Source of the DNA: Comamonadaceae bacterium
GTDB taxonomy: Bacteria; Pseudomonadota; Gammaproteobacteria; Burkholderiales; Burkholderiaceae_C
Direction: 5' to 3'
Length of the DNA stretch: 5,503 nt
NCBI GenBank assembly: GCA_013298415.1
Contig: JAAFHN010000213.1
Location: 1 to 5,503, forward strand
A program made the translations under genes and the position numbers. This document shows positions 4,711 through 5,503 of the stretch, in pieces; the first letter of the stretch is position 1, and each line of letters opens with the position of its first letter. A model generated the notes under the pieces. The model did no database searches, was not told where the DNA came from, and was given only the letters and a program-made list of their open reading frames with translations.

Positions 4711-5503
4711 TCACAGCACGATCACATGCCCCACTCGCGGGTCGCCTTCGCCTCTGACGACATCGGTGTAGGCCTGCAACGCCGCTTCATGACCTTCGTG
4801 TCTCTGCACGCTCAGCCACGGCGAAACGGGGTTGGTGACTTGGGCGACGAAGGTTTGCCACGAGGCGACGATGCGGCTCGTGAACTCTGCGCCGCCCCAG
4901 TCTCCCACGCGTTTTTTGATCTGAGCCGGGGCAAAGAAGAGCGTGGGCTTTGGCCCGGGGAGGCCTTTGCTGCTGCCGAGTTCGGTCACGTGTGTGGCAC
5001 CGATGGAGCAGCTGTAGCGCAGGTTAGCAAAGCGCTGGTGGATCGCTTGCCGAAGGGCCAGGTTGCCTGCAAAGTCCACGTAAGCGCAGGCCGTGGCGGC
5101 ATCAATTTGGCCCAACTCCTCGTAGCTGAGCACTTGGTTGTAGCAGCCGAGGGATTCGCAAAACGCGCGGTTTTTCTCTGACGTGAGGCCGACGACCGTG
5201 GTTTTGCCCACGCTGCGCTGGTGCATTGCAAAGGCCGTGCCGTAAGCAGTTTTGCTGGACGCACTCGACAGCAGCAAGTGAGTTGCGCCGAAATCTGCGT
5301 TGTCTGAAAAAAAGTCGTCGATCAACCAACTGGTGATGTAGAGCGGACGCAGCAAGGATTGCACATCGCGGCTTGCGGAATCAAAAAAGGGATCGACTTC
5401 GCAGCGGTTGTATTGGTTGTAAATCGCGGCCAAGGGCACGCGGTTGGCAGCGCCTTCCACAAAGCCAGCAGCTGAGACCTTGGCGGGAGTGAGCACGGCG
5501 TCT
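4711..5503 (-). CDS. DUF2855 family protein, N-terminus outside the window
   Basis: The frame stays open to the window edge, giving 263 visible residues. From memory, full DUF2855 proteins have about 360, so roughly 100 are missing. A GTG at 5496 could be taken as a start, but codons before it are open and the sequence there (LTPAKVSAAGFVEG) looks like the middle of the family. Counting from that GTG, recognisable family parts are AAIYNQYNRC at 23-32, LLRPLYITSWLIDDFF at 48-63, THLLLSSASSKTAYGTAFA at 72-90 and VVGLTSEKNRAFCESLGCYN at 101-120. The last two resemble the nucleotide-binding half of medium-chain dehydrogenase/quinone oxidoreductases, to which this family is thought to be distantly related. 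No zinc-site cysteine cluster is evident. Its reaction is unknown. It is the most upstream visible gene on this strand, 57 bp before the phosphatase. Confidence 0.83.
   Translation of the reverse strand, partial: DAVLTPAKVSAAGFVEGAANRVPLAAIYNQYNRCEVDPFFDSASRDVQSLLRPLYITSWLIDDFFSDNADFGATHLLLSSASSKTAYGTAFAMHQRSVGKTTVVGLTSEKNRAFCESLGCYNQVLSYEELGQIDAATACAYVDFAGNLALRQAIHQRFANLRYSCSIGATHVTELGSSKGLPGPKPTLFFAPAQIKKRVGDWGGAEFTSRIVASWQTFVAQVTNPVSPWLSVQRHEGHEAALQAYTDVVRGEGDPRVGHVIVL

Overview
The window looks like chromosomal DNA from a Gram-negative betaproteobacterium, most likely Burkholderiales near Comamonadaceae. This rests on the KDO-8-phosphate synthase (an LPS precursor enzyme) of the cysteine/metal type, on the pyrG, kdsA, DUF1330 gene order that I recall from this order, and on overall protein character. 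No rRNA, tRNA, CRISPR array, insertion sequence or phage gene is visible. The genus is inference.

All eight genes lie on the minus strand, so transcription runs from high to low coordinates. In that order they are: a 5'-truncated DUF2855 protein (5503-4711); a low-molecular-weight tyrosine phosphatase (4653-4123); an intergenic stretch of CGCGAAAA repeats (4057-4127); pyrG, CTP synthase (4013-2370); a VapBC-type toxin-antitoxin pair (antitoxin 2308-2060, PIN toxin 2063-1596); kdsA (1589-732); a DUF1330 protein (590-297); and the first 100 codons of a type-2 glycerate kinase (300-1, running off the window).

The most notable arrangement is the toxin-antitoxin pair placed between two housekeeping genes, pyrG and kdsA. 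The toxin stop codon lies only 6 bp before the kdsA start. The pair carries its own control region. A 29-bp near-perfect palindrome with four CATCAA-type half-sites overlaps a good sigma-70-like promoter. The -10 box of that promoter is so close to the antitoxin ATG that the transcript is predicted to be leaderless. kdsA is therefore probably read at least partly from the self-regulated toxin-antitoxin promoter.

Metabolically, CTP synthase supplies CTP, which is needed for CMP-KDO, and KdsA uses phosphoenolpyruvate to make KDO-8-phosphate. The glycerate kinase at the far end makes 2-phosphoglycerate, the substrate of enolase, one step before phosphoenolpyruvate. Gene-free stretches are 591-731, 1590-1595, 2309-2369, 4014-4122 and 4654-4710. 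None exceeds 300 bases, and those holding visible signals are described below. Nothing here amounts to a clearly new system; the unusual points are the placement and control of the toxin-antitoxin module and the repeat-filled spacer before pyrG.
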